A stretch of DNA of 64,000 nucleotides, from positions 868,001-932,000 of the forward strand of contig BRON01000006.1 in the NCBI GenBank assembly GCA_024345305.1. The letters are read 5' to 3'. The translations under genes and the position numbers were made by a program. This DNA is from Mrakia gelida (taxonomy: Eukaryota > Basidiomycota > Tremellomycetes > Cystofilobasidiales > Mrakiaceae). A model generated the notes under the pieces. That model did not search any database. It had not been told where the DNA came from and was given only the letters and a program-made list of their open reading frames with translations. Numbering within the stretch: the first letter of the stretch is position 1; each line of letters starts with the position of its first letter. This document shows positions 34,861-44,620 of this stretch, piece after piece.

Positions 34861-35590
34861 AAGTCAGGTATTTGTGAAGGACGAATATGAGGTATGAATG
34901 AAAGTTGATTCGAGATGCGGTGCATAAAGTAGAAGCGAGGCGAGCGTATTCGAAGCAATCACAGGGAAGGTGGACAAAAGGACTGTACAAGCTGAGACGT
35001 TAGCAAGATAAGGGCTACGAACCAAGGTACAGAGAAGAACTAGGTAACGGAGAAAGAGTAGCGGCAAAAGGGAAGTCAGAAGATTAACAAGACGATGAGA
35101 GAAAAGGACCTGAAAACTGATGCCCTTTTATTGTCAGAAGCGTAATAGCAGAAGAGGATGGGTAACGGTGGGTCCAAACCTTCGCGACGCGTCCGTCCAG
35201 GCCCTTTAAGCATTTCTCTTGAGAAATCCCGACTTCTTCGCTGGAAGCCACTTTAGACGGGAACCATTGGCATAGGATGATTGGGAAGTCACTGATATGT
35301 AGAGGCAAAACAAAAAGGTATAGAAAACGACAGCCTGTCGTTTTCATCTTGTTTCTTTCATTGACGCCTCAATCAACATCGTTCGGTATCGTTCAAATTT
35401 TACTCCTTAAGCTGAGGCTCAGAATTGGCGATTACTTTAGATCGTATTCTACCCTTGGATGCTGCCTTGTTGTTGATAGGGAAAGGCGGGGCAGCGCAGG
35501 GAAGTTGTGAACATCAAGCGAGGAGCGGGGATGGCGAGGGAACGTAAGCGACGATAGAAGTCACGGGCTTATTGAGGAGCGCAGACGAGG
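34861..35590. other. Spacer with a perfect palindrome
   Basis: No gene supported. The palindrome at 35,323-35,345 is listed separately. ACGCGT occurs near 35,187. Confidence 0.4.
35323..35345. repeat. Perfect 23-bp palindrome, short dispersed repeat copy 1
   Basis: GAAAACGACA, three central bases, TGTCGTTTTC. Related sites are at 38,997-39,016 (AAAAGACAGCCTGTCGTTTC) and 41,246-41,268 (GAAAACGACAGGCTGTCTTT). It can form a 10-bp hairpin stem. A possible terminator, protein-binding site or footprint of a small element. Confidence 0.7.
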
Positions 35591-35599
35591 TATGACTCA

Positions 35600-36230
35600 A
35601 AGTGATTCAAGACAGAGGTTGACGGTTGAAAGTAGGCGAGCGTCTTTCAGGAAGGCGAACAAACGACAGTGGAGGCTGTAACAACGACATAGAAAGAGTT
35701 ATGAACAAAGGGTTAGGGAGCGTTTTTGAAGTGGAAGCGATTGACTCACCTGCAGACATCCTAAGTTCAAGAAGAGGAGGAGATAGGTCTCGGTACCCCA
35801 TCAACTGGGCTGGTCGACGCTCAGTGTCGTAGGTGATGCGACCAGAGAGGTGAAGTTGAGAGGTGGAGGGATTGGATCTGGGACAGGGAGATGTGATAAT
35901 TGATTCGGGATGGTGATATCGATGTCTGCGAAAGTCGGCGCACCAAACGAGTGGGAAGAAGCTCGTCGTTAGGTGCTGAAATGAGGTGAAGGTAAGGGAG
36001 GAAGGAGCGGAGGGAAAGCTCACCTCGACTTGTTGCTCACAGAACAGCTGCTGCAACGAGAAGAGAGACTGCATCGTGACCTCCTTGTATAGAAGGTGAC
36101 ACGAAGCCACAAGAACGTAGAAGGATACAGCCCCGAGAACGGCGAGAGCTGCTGGGTCCGAGGCTTCGATGATCATGAGGAGGCATTCCCAAGGCAGGCG
36201 AGCTCGAACGATCTGCGAGGCGATGCACTC
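35600..36230 (-). CDS. Possible membrane protein, exons only partly resolved
   Basis: The minus-strand frame starting ATG near 36,176 reads MIIEASDPAALAVLGAVSFY then VLVASCHLLYKEV, one hydrophobic segment, followed by LFSLQQLFCEQQVE and a GTGAGC donor near 36,022. A later segment ends before GTGAGT at about 35,751. An acceptor GTTACAG near 35,680 leads to PPLSFVRLPERRSP and a stop near 35,607. Frame-consistent splice sites support a real gene. No family recognised. Upstream exons may reach 37,015. Confidence 0.4.
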
Positions 36231-37015
36231 AGGGCTGAGATAGCAGCTATGAGACGCGAAGAGGGGGAAGAGGAGCTCACTCGATACATCACGCTGAAGG
36301 AGGTTTGGCTGCTGATGAAGAGAAGTGGCACACAGTCTGGAGCAGAAGGAAGGAGGGCGAGGGAGGAAAGGAACAGAGGTCAGCTTCGATCTTCCTTCCC
36401 CGCTCTTTTTGCCAGCTTAACAGGCTCACCTGAATCGGCCTACGTGTGTTAGGATACAGAAGTTCGGAGTCCCGTCATCTTGGTTCGATGACAGGAGGCA
36501 GGGCGCGACGCTGAGGGAAAGGGAAGAACGACTGTCGACCGAGCTCTCGGCAAGGGAAGAGATCCGCAGAACGCTCGCGTCGCTCAGAATCTCCTCCGAA
36601 CTTTTTCCGCATCTTGAAGAGACGCAGATATACGTGTATTAGACGAGAGGAAGAAGGGAATCGGGAAAAGCAAAAGAACGACCAGTTGAAGCTCCTATCA
36701 TCACCCTCCACATCCCCTCCCCAACACTTCCTCAGAGGACGCCTCCCAACCTTCCACCCATCCTCTCTGTCCTCCATCGTCGCGATCTTCGCGCCGCCTT
36801 TGAAGAGCGCTAGGTCCGCCCCGTCCTCGACATGATGAATCGGTATCCAGAGACCCGACCGTAGTGAGCTTTGGAGAAGATCCTGTGATCCACGATCTGC
36901 ACGCTCTGTTGTGAGGTGTCGGCTCTGCAGGAGGATAGTCTTCAGTACAATTGAAGAACCTCCTCCTCTCAGTGCGAGCCCTCCTTATATTCTCTACGAG
37001 AACCCTCCGCAGCAC
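36150..37015 (-). CDS. Unresolved multi-exon gene
   Basis: A long frame with good codon bias reads SLRSGLWIPIHHVEDGADLA, FKGGAKIATMEDREDGWKVG and GGDVEGDDRSFNW, then after a probable intron ending CTTCAAG (36,617) KSSEEILSDASVLRISSLAE up to a GTGAGC donor near 36,430. A further exon (36,340-36,291) lies between clean AG and GTGAGC sites. The locus is either one gene with the entry below it or a separate gene ending near 36,174, where TGA and the next ATG overlap. Function unknown. Confidence 0.35.
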
Positions 37016-38202
37016 CTACGACGTATCTAATATTACAAGAGATGACTAAGCTACCTACGCAGAAACTACTAGAACTATGGAGAAGAGAGAAGTGCTAGAA
37101 ACGACTCGACGCGGCTCGTCTCATTGACGCACTTCTCAACAGTTTGCTCCCTCTCTCCTGTCCCTCGTCGCGAGGCTTTCTCCATGGGCTCTTCTCCGAG
37201 TCTGGAAGCACCGCATCCGAGGTGGAAGTGCAGTCGAATTTTCCTTACTGCTCGAAGATGGTGAGTCTTCTCCATCCTTTTTCCGTCCCTCCTCGTTTTG
37301 TTCGACGCGTCGCCGAGCTTGCCTTCCTTGGGTCCGTCTCGATGCAGCATCGCCTTCGTCGGTGTGTGGTCGGGAGGGTCGCAGGAAATGGGATGACTGG
37401 CAGTGTGAGTTGATCAGAAGCGGAGCTGGGCGGGACGCGGTAGGGTTGGGGGGAGGGTGGGAAGGCGCGTCGTCGTTCTTTCTTTCACTCTCTTCCTCTC
37501 ATTTTTTTTTTTTTTTTTTTTTTTCTGTCTCGCTCTAGGTCTCCTTCTTTTTCTCGAGATCGATGAGACGCCACGCAAGGATGAGCTAGCGCGAGAGGGA
37601 AGACTACAGCAAGCTGCAACTGCTACTCTGTGTTTACTGCCTTCCAAATGCTCACGGTAGAGTGCCTGAGAGAAAACAGCGACTTTACTTGGTCGGGAAG
37701 GAAAGTCCTCTCGCGCTTTCTTTCCAAAGCGCAAATCTCTGTCGGGTGGAAGGGTGTGACTGAGGCTGACGGAAAAAGGTCGAGGCGGAAAAGAATGACT
37801 TTGCGCAGTTACCTTTACAAAGTGCATCTTCTCCGGTATGGAGCGAAACAAAAGGTGTGAGGATCGAGTGAGGAGCCGGGAGCGAGGAACGAGAGCGACG
37901 TGGCATTGAGCAGTCGGGTGCTGCTCAAAGAACGGATATGAGGTATCTTTCAGAAGTGGCCCAAGATAGAGACCAGAAAACAAAAGCGAGGCGAGCTTAT
38001 TGAGGGAAAGACCCATAAAACATGGGAATTTAAACTGAAAACGTAATGAGCTCGCAGTTGTATGGCTGCATTTCAGAGGGTACCTGGATAAAAATAGAAA
38101 TAAGGAGGCGAGAAAGAGGAAGAGTAAGTGGAACTTTATTGAGGTGCTCGAAGAGCAGAGAGTTCGAGGAGACGAAGAAGGGGGAGAGACGTGTTAGAAA
38201 GT
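37016..38202. other. Spacer with a T-run
   Basis: Includes a T-run of about 22 at 37,502-37,523. Short frames on both strands near 37,100-37,400 have an intron-like GTGAGT at 37,260 but no conserved wording. No gene called. Confidence 0.4.
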
Positions 38203-38452
38203 GGGCTGGTTCTTGGTGCTTCGTGCTCAGAGGCGGAACGACTCGAGGTGACAATTATTGTATAAAAGAACTCCTACCTAGTCAAGTAGCTTATATACGT
38301 TACATACTGTAGAGAACACGGAGAATGGGCCAGAAACAGGGCTAAACTATGACGTTACTAACGGAAGGCGCCTGACAAAGTAAGTTATGTAACCCCAACA
38401 CTAGAAAGAGCTACAAAGCCTCGACAAGATTCCAACGATACTGTTTTCAACA
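38203..38452. repeat. Diverged solo LTR of the gag-only family
   Basis: Aligns over its length with the 247-bp LTRs at 42,616 and 43,905: GTGCTCAGAGGCGGAACGAC, a TAGCTTATATAC box, CAGGGCTAAACTATGACGTT and an ending TTTTCAACA. Many substitutions, so an old insertion. No target duplication could be matched. Confidence 0.8.
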
Positions 38453-39481
38453 ACGCGAAGGACGCTCGGGATAATCAAGAAGGCCCATCAGGTCGATACA
38501 ACATGACGGGCTGTCTCTTTCCTGGCCTTCAACTTTACCTGATGCCAGTTTTCTCCATCGCAAAAGTCTCAGCCAATTGAGATGTTGATGAAGACCAGAA
38601 GCTCCAGAGACGTAACGGGTAGCATGAGCCTTGTGGGTATGTGGTTCAGGCTAGAGGTCAGATTCCAAAAAGTGAGGCGCGCGTGTTCGAGGGAGAACTT
38701 CTTCACACGGCAGACGTCTTCCTCCTTTTACGTGTATTCTATCGAGTTGTGTATACTGTTTTTGAATGTTTCGTACCGTGTCGTAGTAGAGTCCTTATCT
38801 TTCTAGCTCATCTCGTTTCACTCGTCCGCACGCCTTCCCTGCGATTCTTCACCGGGATATCAAGCCTGAGAATGGTACTTCAGGCTTTATCACGCCGAAG
38901 TGAAGAGAAGTCCAGTGTAAGAATGGCTTACTTTGCTAACCTTACCTCACGAGCATAGTGCTTTTTGACAGTGACGGGGCGACCCGTAGTTTTCGCAAAA
39001 GACAGCCTGTCGTTTCCGTTCTTCTCTTCGTAGAGGGGCTAGAAGACGAATGATCAATGATGTCAGCTGAGGAAGACGCGTGGAGGTAAAAGGTGAGTTG
39101 AAAGCGGAAATCATGTTCGACTCACACCCTAATGGGGAGAATTCTTCGGTAGAGCTGAGGGTAGGATCACGAGGGAAGGGATCTGGAGTCAGCCCTCGTC
39201 CCAGGCTCGGAAGATGCTCAAAGCACTCACCAACTTCCACACCCTCTTGTTTGCAGCTTCGTCGATAACAATCCCATGGTCGAGGTACTTTGCCGTCTCT
39301 GCGTCGATGCCAGAAGGATGCTTTATCTCGTCGAGCACATCGTTCGAGAGGACGCAGCGTCGTACTTCTCGTTATCGTTCGTTTTCTCGTCGGGGGACTG
39401 CATATCGAGTTGGTGTTCCCGAGGGATGGGATGAGATAAAGGCAGTGAGGAGTGTGGAGTAGGAGGTTGGGGAAGATTAGA
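38453..39481. other. Mostly unexplained sequence with one short dispersed repeat
   Basis: 38,997-39,016 is a copy of the ACGACAGSCTGTCGT repeat. The + strand between 39,255 and 39,430 reads FVDNNPMVEVLCRLCVDARR and MLYLVEHIVREDAASYF with good codon bias, probably part of an exon. I could not extend it into a gene model. Confidence 0.35.
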
Positions 39482-40073
39482 TGACGGGATGGAACGTGGG
39501 GAAGAAGATGGGGATGGAGGAACGAAAAACGGGTTCATTGTGCAGTGATAGCTTCAACCGGGCTCCAGGACGGGTAGTGGTTGTGTTTTCTACCGGGTGG
39601 AAGAGGAATGTGCGGAGTCTGTTGTTGTTACGAGGGAGGAGAGGCGTGGCGGAAGAATTGATGGAGATGTCGAACGAAGTGTTGCCGAGGACACCGGCGT
39701 CGGCTGCTCGGAAGTGGACCAGTCCGACGATCCTGTCCCCAACCTCGGCTTCCGAAGTCCCGTTCTCCCGATTGAACTGCTTCTTCCGAACGGCCGAGTG
39801 AGCGATCTAGACCTCTTCGCGCTCGACCTGATCGGTTAGAACGGAGACGAGGGCGTTGGAAGTCGTGAGGTCGTCGTCGGGTTGAACGTTCTCCCTCTGC
39901 TCGAACGTTTCACTGATTGCGATGATTTGGGTTCGGCGACGGTTGGGAGTGAGAGATAGTTGGCTAGCGAAGGTGTTGAGAGGATGGGAGGAGGAGGGAG
40001 GGTAGAGGGAGGAGGAACGAGTGGACGGAGAATTGAGTCGACGTCGCTCCTGTCCCACTTCTACACGGTTCAT
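39482..40073 (-). CDS. Unrecognised gene, structure uncertain
   Basis: Minus-strand frame from ATG 40,073: MNRVEVGQERRRLNSPSTRS ... ETFEQRENVQPDDDL ... LTDQVEREEV, then an in-frame TAG (39,830-39,832 region), then the same frame continues IAHSAVRKKQFNRENGTSEA, GDRIVGLVHFRAADAGVLGN, to a stop near 39,482. The TAG coincides with a possible AG acceptor, so it may lie at an intron end, or the gene is dead. Its ATG is four bases from the start proposed for the + strand gene at 40,078, so one of the two starts must be wrong. Confidence 0.4.
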
Positions 40074-40077
40074 CTAA

Positions 40078-40629
40078 ATGCTCCTGTCGACCAAAAAGGA
40101 GAGTCAACTCGTGAGTCGTCGCCTTTTTTCTCGACGCGTCTTTGCTCTCGTTCCATCTCTGACGCTTCCCTCGCTTGTTCTGCTCCCTCTTCAGGCTACG
40201 GTTCTCGCCTATCTTGCCTTCCTCTACCTCCCCATCCTCCCCGACCTCATCTCAGCCTCTCCTCCCACCAACCCATCCCTCACGCCCGGCTCCCTCTCCT
40301 ACCCCTACGATCCCTCCTCCACCTCCCTCACCCGCTTCATCAAACCCACCTACCACACCTCTCGCTTCATTGTCTTCCTCGCCCAGTCCCTCCTCAATCA
40401 TCGCTCCAAGACGTTTGGAGGAAGCTACAAGATCGTCGCGTTCCTCGAGTTCGGATCGGAGGTCCTTGCGTCGCTTCCGATCGTTCTCTCGTCGAGATGG
40501 GGGAGATGGGAGCTGATGGATCCTTGGAGAGTTACGAACCTGATGGAGGTGGTGATGAGAGGAGTGTTGGTTTGGCAGGCTTGGACGCTGGAGAGGGTTT
40601 GGCAGGATGAGGAGGAAGAGAAGGAGTGA
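40078..40629 (+). CDS. Unnamed membrane-protein family, copy 2
   Basis: Exon 1, 40078-40110 (MLLSTKKESQL), ends at a GTGAGT donor. The intron ends CTCTTCAG at 40,193 with a CTGAC branch site, and exon 2 begins ATVLAYLAFLYLPILPDLI, a membrane segment. It continues with LLNHRSKTFGGSYK, a short hydrophobic LASLPIVLSS, RWGRWELMDP and an acidic end WQDEEEEKE, stop 40,627-40,629. Total about 156 residues. It shares intron position, motifs and acidic tail with the minus-strand exon at 23,472-23,897, so these are diverged paralogs. The family is unknown to me. Confidence 0.65.
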   Translation: MLLSTKKESQLVSRRLFSRRVFALVPSLTLPSLVLLPLQATVLAYLAFLYLPILPDLISASPPTNPSLTPGSLSYPYDPSSTSLTRFIKPTYHTSRFIVFLAQSLLNHRSKTFGGSYKIVAFLEFGSEVLASLPIVLSSRWGRWELMDPWRVTNLMEVVMRGVLVWQAWTLERVWQDEEEEKE

Positions 40630-41408
40630 GGCGAGGGGACAGCGAGGAGGACGCGTCTTTAACTTAGTGATATATAGTAAATGTGATATTCTGTTTATAA
40701 GAAAAGCTTCGTCGACCATATCAAGACGAGGGAACGATAGGCCGCCGGCTATTGTTTTAGCTAGAGCTCCGATGATTTTCGAGCACTGGAGAAGGACTCA
40801 CGGTAGGCGATTGTAGTGGTGAGGGGTATGAGAGGACGAGAGAGATGGTGGCTCGAGGAGAGGGATGAGAAGAGGAGAGGCGACGCGACGCGATAGATCG
40901 ATTCGCTTTATAGCTACCGAGAACAAATGCAGCACAAGTCTGGATGTGGATCCCGCGTGCTCTGGATGTGGATCCCGCGTGCGAGCTAATCAAGATCGCT
41001 ATCGTGGTAATGAAAGAAGGAAGAACTGACCCGATCTTCCATCACGACGCGTCTCACTTGTCCTCTCGTTCCTTTTCGACTCGAACACCCGTATCCGGTA
41101 AGTCGATCTTAGCCACAAACCGACGCTCTAGCCACCTCTTCGACTTCTGGACGTGAAGAGTTCAAGCTTGAGGCTGACCCTTCCTTCATCCCCTCTCTCT
41201 CTCCTTTTATTATGGAGGTTGATGAATTGGACTTGATAGCGATGAAGAAAACGACAGGCTGTCTTTTACTGCCCGTTTCTGTTTTCGTCGTTCTGATTGA
41301 CGTCGATCAAGATAAAAGTATCTTACTTCAAGTCGGGACATGCTAGCTTTACAGTCAGCGACACCAGTTCGTTCGTCTCATCTTATCGCGTTTTCTCGAG
41401 CTCGAAAC
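40630..41408. other. Spacer with short repeats
   Basis: A perfect tandem pair of CTGGATGTGGATCCCGCGTG lies at about 40,940-40,980. A copy of the ACGACAGGCTGTC palindrome element is at 41,246-41,268. No gene called. Confidence 0.45.
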
Positions 41409-41579
41409 TGTTGAAACTTTCGGGTACTGGGAAGTTGGGGTTGAGCAAGATCTGAATCAAATAAACTAAACGATAACGAAGGATATGTATACTAGAAGTG
41501 ACGATGTTGAAGCAAAGAGTGATCTGTAAGCTAAGAGTGATACAGAAGCAAAAGTGATACACCGGAACCCCGTTGTTCA
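41409..41579. repeat. Probable diverged solo LTR related to copia family 2
   Basis: Starts TGTTGAAACTTTCGGGTACT and GGGAAGTT, close to the family 2 LTR start TGTTGAAACTTCCGGTCCTG and GGGAAGTT. Similarity fades after about 40 bp and the end is uncertain. Confidence 0.5.
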
Positions 41580-41804
41580 CTCGGCGCTCTACCTAGTTCT
41601 AACAGAAACTCGGTCAGTTCCTAGGCTCCGATCGCTTCCCTCGAGCGCATTTGCCTTCCAAATTCGGAATGACGACTCGATAGGGCTTCTTCTGTAGTTT
41701 CTTCTGTATTTCTTAGGGTCACTGGTCTCGGAAGTTTCGATGAGCGAGAGCGTCAGGAACGACCGTGATCTGCCGCGCACATTTTATTCATCTAGCTACG
41801 GGGT

Positions 41805-42530
41805 CTATCTCCATCCGATATGAAGTTCTCCTTCTTTCATCGCCTTGTGGTGGTGACCGAAGCTCAGTGCTGGCCGGTCCTGGTCCTCGACTTCGTTGAC
41901 TTTAGGCGCGCCGGCAAGGACAGAGGATAGGTCGGAAAGAGGTTGAGGCGAGGATGGAAGTTGGGAGAGGGCAATAGTTGAAAGCGGAGAGAGCTGGACA
42001 GAGTCGGGAGAGTGTCGCTGAAGGTCTGGATCGAGGGGGGGGGGGAGGTGGGAAGGTCGTGAGCGCGATGGCTCGACGACGTCGAGCGAACCGTCGCGAG
42101 CTTCGTTCCCCCTCCGCGAACGATTTCCCCCTCCAGCCATATGCTGTACCCGGTGAATTATCTCATGCCTGACCAAAAGCAGGTACCCAACGATTAAATC
42201 TAGCAGAGAGGTGCGAAGGGACGAACCAACTCACTCGAAAAGAGAAGAAGGGGGAGGGAGATCGACGTGCTTCTTGGGATGGGAGGGAGACGCTCTTGAG
42301 CGTGCTGAACGAGCTGGTGGAGTGGTGGAAGAACGAGAAAAGAGGTTGGGGCTACGTTGACCTGGTGGTAGAAGAGTAGAGCTGAGAATGCAAAGGAGAG
42401 CGGGGGAGTGGGTCAGTTGGAAGTCGATCAAAGAAAGGGAGACGTGAGCTGAGACCGTCAACGGTCGAAAGGCATCTTCGAGGGAAGCTTGAGGAGGAAG
42501 GGGAGATGTTGGAACCTAGTTGAAAGCGAG
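41805..42530 (-). CDS. Possible small gene next to the gag-only element
   Basis: Minus-strand exons 42,388-42,238 (acceptor TTCTCAG, donor GTGAGT) and from 42,172 (acceptor GGTCAG) join in frame as SSLFE + HEIIHRVQHMAGGG and run to a stop at 41,805 (HHHKAMKEGELHIGWR). The product would be Ser/Pro-rich and basic, without a known domain. A second frame of the first exon (VNVAPTSFLVLPPLHQLVQH) is equally open, so the model is provisional. Confidence 0.35.
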
Positions 42531-42615
42531 GTCGGGGATGGGAAAGGGAAAGGGGAGGAAAAAAGAGGAGGAGCGACGAGAGTTCTGGATGGGAGGGAGG
42601 GAGGGAAGGGAGAGG

Positions 42616-42862
42616 TGTTGAGAATCGGTGCTACGAGCTCAGAGGCGGAACGACTCGAGGTGAAAGTCTTCTTTATAAGAGAACTCGTACCTAGCTACCT
42701 AGCTTATATACTGCAGAGAATTCAGAGAAGGTTCTAGAAACAGGGCTGAACTATGACGTTGCGAACGCAACCCGCCTGACTAAGCAAGCTATGGAAACCT
42801 AGAGAAAACACTAGAAAGATCTACGAAGCCTCGACAATGATCCAACGATACTATCTTCAACA
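42616..42862 (-). repeat. 3' LTR of the gag-only element
   Basis: 247 bp, TG...CA, TGTTGAGAATCGGTGCTACG start on the + strand. Read on the minus strand it carries a GCAGTATATAAGC TATA-like box. Confidence 0.93.
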
Positions 42863-43022
42863 CTCCTCCTCATTGCGAGGCTGAACGCGCCGGTTCCCCT
42901 CCAATAAGATAAGCGAGACTACGAAAAAAACTAGCTATCCGACTGCAATCTGCCGAGCCCTTCCTCCGAACCTTCCCAGCTCCTCCCAAGGGATCCTGAC
43001 TTCTTCCTCGAACAGGGAGGTC

Positions 43023-43847
43023 CTAAAACCCCCAATCCGAAGAGAAGCTTGCGGCGTCCTCCTTTCGCGTCTTCTTGCAGTCTCGCTCCCAATGAGAGTG
43101 AGACCCGCACGAGCGACAAGGAGACTCCGCACTCGGTTTGCGAAACGATCCTCCGTTTCGCTGCTTGGATCGTTGATCCATGCTCATCGCGTACTCGCTC
43201 CCATCGCCCTTCCTTTCTCGCCTGAGCTCACCCGACGAGACTCTTCGTTGCTCCTCCTCCTTGAGAGCGCTGATGACCTCCGTCGACTTGACTTCCTCCG
43301 AGCGTAAGGCAAGAGCCGTGGCGACCGATCCGTACGATTGATCGAGATTCCCGATGAGTACGTCGGCGAGATCTTGATCTGCGATGTTGACCTTGATTGA
43401 CTTGAGTCGGGCGAAGAGGGACGCCGCCTCTTTGGTGTACGTCGAGATCGATTCATGGGGATCATGCTTGAGACTGTAGAAAGCTCGTTTGAACTCAATT
43501 CTGTTCGCGCGACTCCCTTTCTCGTGAATCCCACACAAAAGATCCCACGCCGCCTTTCCCGTCTTGTGCTCCAGAGCGTCCAGCTCCTCGTAGTACGCCT
43601 CTCCTGCCATCAAGAGCAGAGCAGAGTACGCTGACGAAGCTGCGACCTCCTTTGCAACTATCTCCTTTGCGGACTGCTTTCCAGCATCCGACCCTCCTCC
43701 CTCCGCTCCTCCGCCGACGACCTCCCAACTTCCCTCCCGCATCAAAACTGCCTTCGCCCCCACCTTCCATGTAACCCAGTTGGACCCGTCGGTTTGAAGA
43801 GGAGGTTGTCGAGTGATGAGAGATGAAGATGAGGTGGTGGAGGACAT
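43023..43847 (-). CDS. Gag protein of the non-autonomous element (274 aa)
   Basis: A copia-type Gag: N-terminal SNWVTWKVGAKAVLMREGSW, a central UBN2-like helical region (KAAWDLLCGIHEKGSRANRI, EFKRAFYSLKHDPHESISTY) and a C-terminal zinc knuckle CRSCGSHSHWERDC. It stops at SSDWGF, the same point where the intact element 2 polyprotein reads RDWGLATVATANVEE on its way to the protease, so the ORF ends at the Gag-protease border. A self-encoded capsid that can package its own RNA is the expected role. No frameshifts; the ATG at 43,845-43,847 lies 57 bp from the 5' LTR. Confidence 0.92.
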   Translation of the reverse strand: MSSTTSSSSLITRQPPLQTDGSNWVTWKVGAKAVLMREGSWEVVGGGAEGGGSDAGKQSAKEIVAKEVAASSAYSALLLMAGEAYYEELDALEHKTGKAAWDLLCGIHEKGSRANRIEFKRAFYSLKHDPHESISTYTKEAASLFARLKSIKVNIADQDLADVLIGNLDQSYGSVATALALRSEEVKSTEVISALKEEEQRRVSSGELRRERKGDGSEYAMSMDQRSKQRNGGSFRKPSAESPCRSCGSHSHWERDCKKTRKEDAASFSSDWGF

Positions 43848-43904
43848 GGTGGATGGGTTTACGCTTGAGCGAGCGGTTGACGTGAGCGATTCAGACTCTT
43901 AATC

Positions 43905-44151
43905 TGTTGAGAATCGGTGCTACGAGCTCAGAGGCGGAACGACTCGAGGTGAAAGTCTTCTTTATAAGAGAACTCGTACCTAGCTACCTAGCTTATATAC
44001 TGCAGAGAATTCAGAGAAGGTTCTAGAAACAGGGCTGAACTATGACGTTGCGAACGCAACCCGCCTGACTAAGCAAGCTATGGAAACCTAGAGAAAACAC
44101 TAGAAAGATCTACGAAGCCTCGACAATGATCCAACGATACTATCTTCAACA
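43905..44151 (-). repeat. 5' LTR of the gag-only element
   Basis: 247 bp, identical by eye to 42,616-42,862. The sequence next to it on the minus strand, GATTAAGAGTCTGAATCGC, is not the CGTTATCAGCACCA seen in the two autonomous elements, so it may use another primer. Confidence 0.93.
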
Positions 44152-44236
44152 AGAGGAAGGCAAACGTAAGAGAGCAGGAGACCTCGAAGACTAACCCTAA
44201 CCTTGTTGAGGGAACGTTCAAGGAGAAGGAGAAGTT

Positions 44237-44620
44237 CTAGGATTCGAGGTCGAGCTGACCTTGTTTCCTCTCATTGCCCCCTCCCTGGATCCTCTTCGAC
44301 TGTTTCCTTTCTTCGATGGCCTCAAGAACACGAAGCGACGTCAAAGGAACGCAAGACATGTCTAACATGCCGATAGCAGATTTAGCAAAGAACATTGAAC
44401 GGTACGCATGGGCAGCCGACTGAACACGAGATCTGAGCCGGTCATACAGGTAAACCATGGTCTCTGATACATAGCCGTAACCCTGCGAGAACCGTCTTTC
44501 GACGCGATTCGCGTCGCGAAGTTGCGAAACATAGTTCACAACAGCTCTGCTTATGAAGATGTAAGGTCTAGCGTCTGGAGAGAGAAAGAAGGACTCGTGA
44601 GACACTAGCTTGGTGGTCAA
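44237..44620 (-). CDS. Unrecognised gene, one solid exon
   Basis: The minus-strand exon begins after CTCTCTCCAG at about 44,574 (ARPYIFISRAVVNYVSQLRD) and reads ANRVERRFSQGYGYVSETMV, YLYDRLRSRVQSAAHAYRSM, GMLDMSCVPLTSLRVLEAIE to a GTCAGC donor near 44,250. Well-formed, helical, one possible amphipathic or membrane-associating stretch. Further exons on either side are not resolved. The gag-only element inserted about 100 bp downstream. Confidence 0.45.
   Translation of the reverse strand: MTTKLVSHESFFLSPDARPYIFISRAVVNYVSQLRDANRVERRFSQGYGYVSETMVYLYDRLRSRVQSAAHAYRSMFFAKSAIGMLDMSCVPLTSLRVLEAIEERKQSKRIQGGGNERKQGQLDLES

Larger units (their letters stand above)
42616..44151 (-). mobile_element. Gag-only non-autonomous LTR retrotransposon (TR-GAG type)
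   Basis: 1,536 bp with two 247-bp LTRs identical by eye and a perfect 5-bp target duplication AGAGG (42,611-42,615 and 44,152-44,156). Oriented on the minus strand: the 5' LTR is 43,905-44,151, the Gag ORF follows, and a purine tract AATGAGGAGGAG precedes the 3' LTR. Only about 1,040 bp lies between the LTRs and contains one ORF, Gag. Protease, integrase, RT and RNase H are absent. It must be moved by enzymes from another copia element. Identical LTRs show that it moved recently. A diverged LTR at 38,203 is from the same family. Confidence 0.93.

Noticed and set aside
44191..44202. CTAACCCTAACC, telomere-like
   Set aside because: Only two units in a unique context; too short to indicate a telomere or an interstitial telomeric block.
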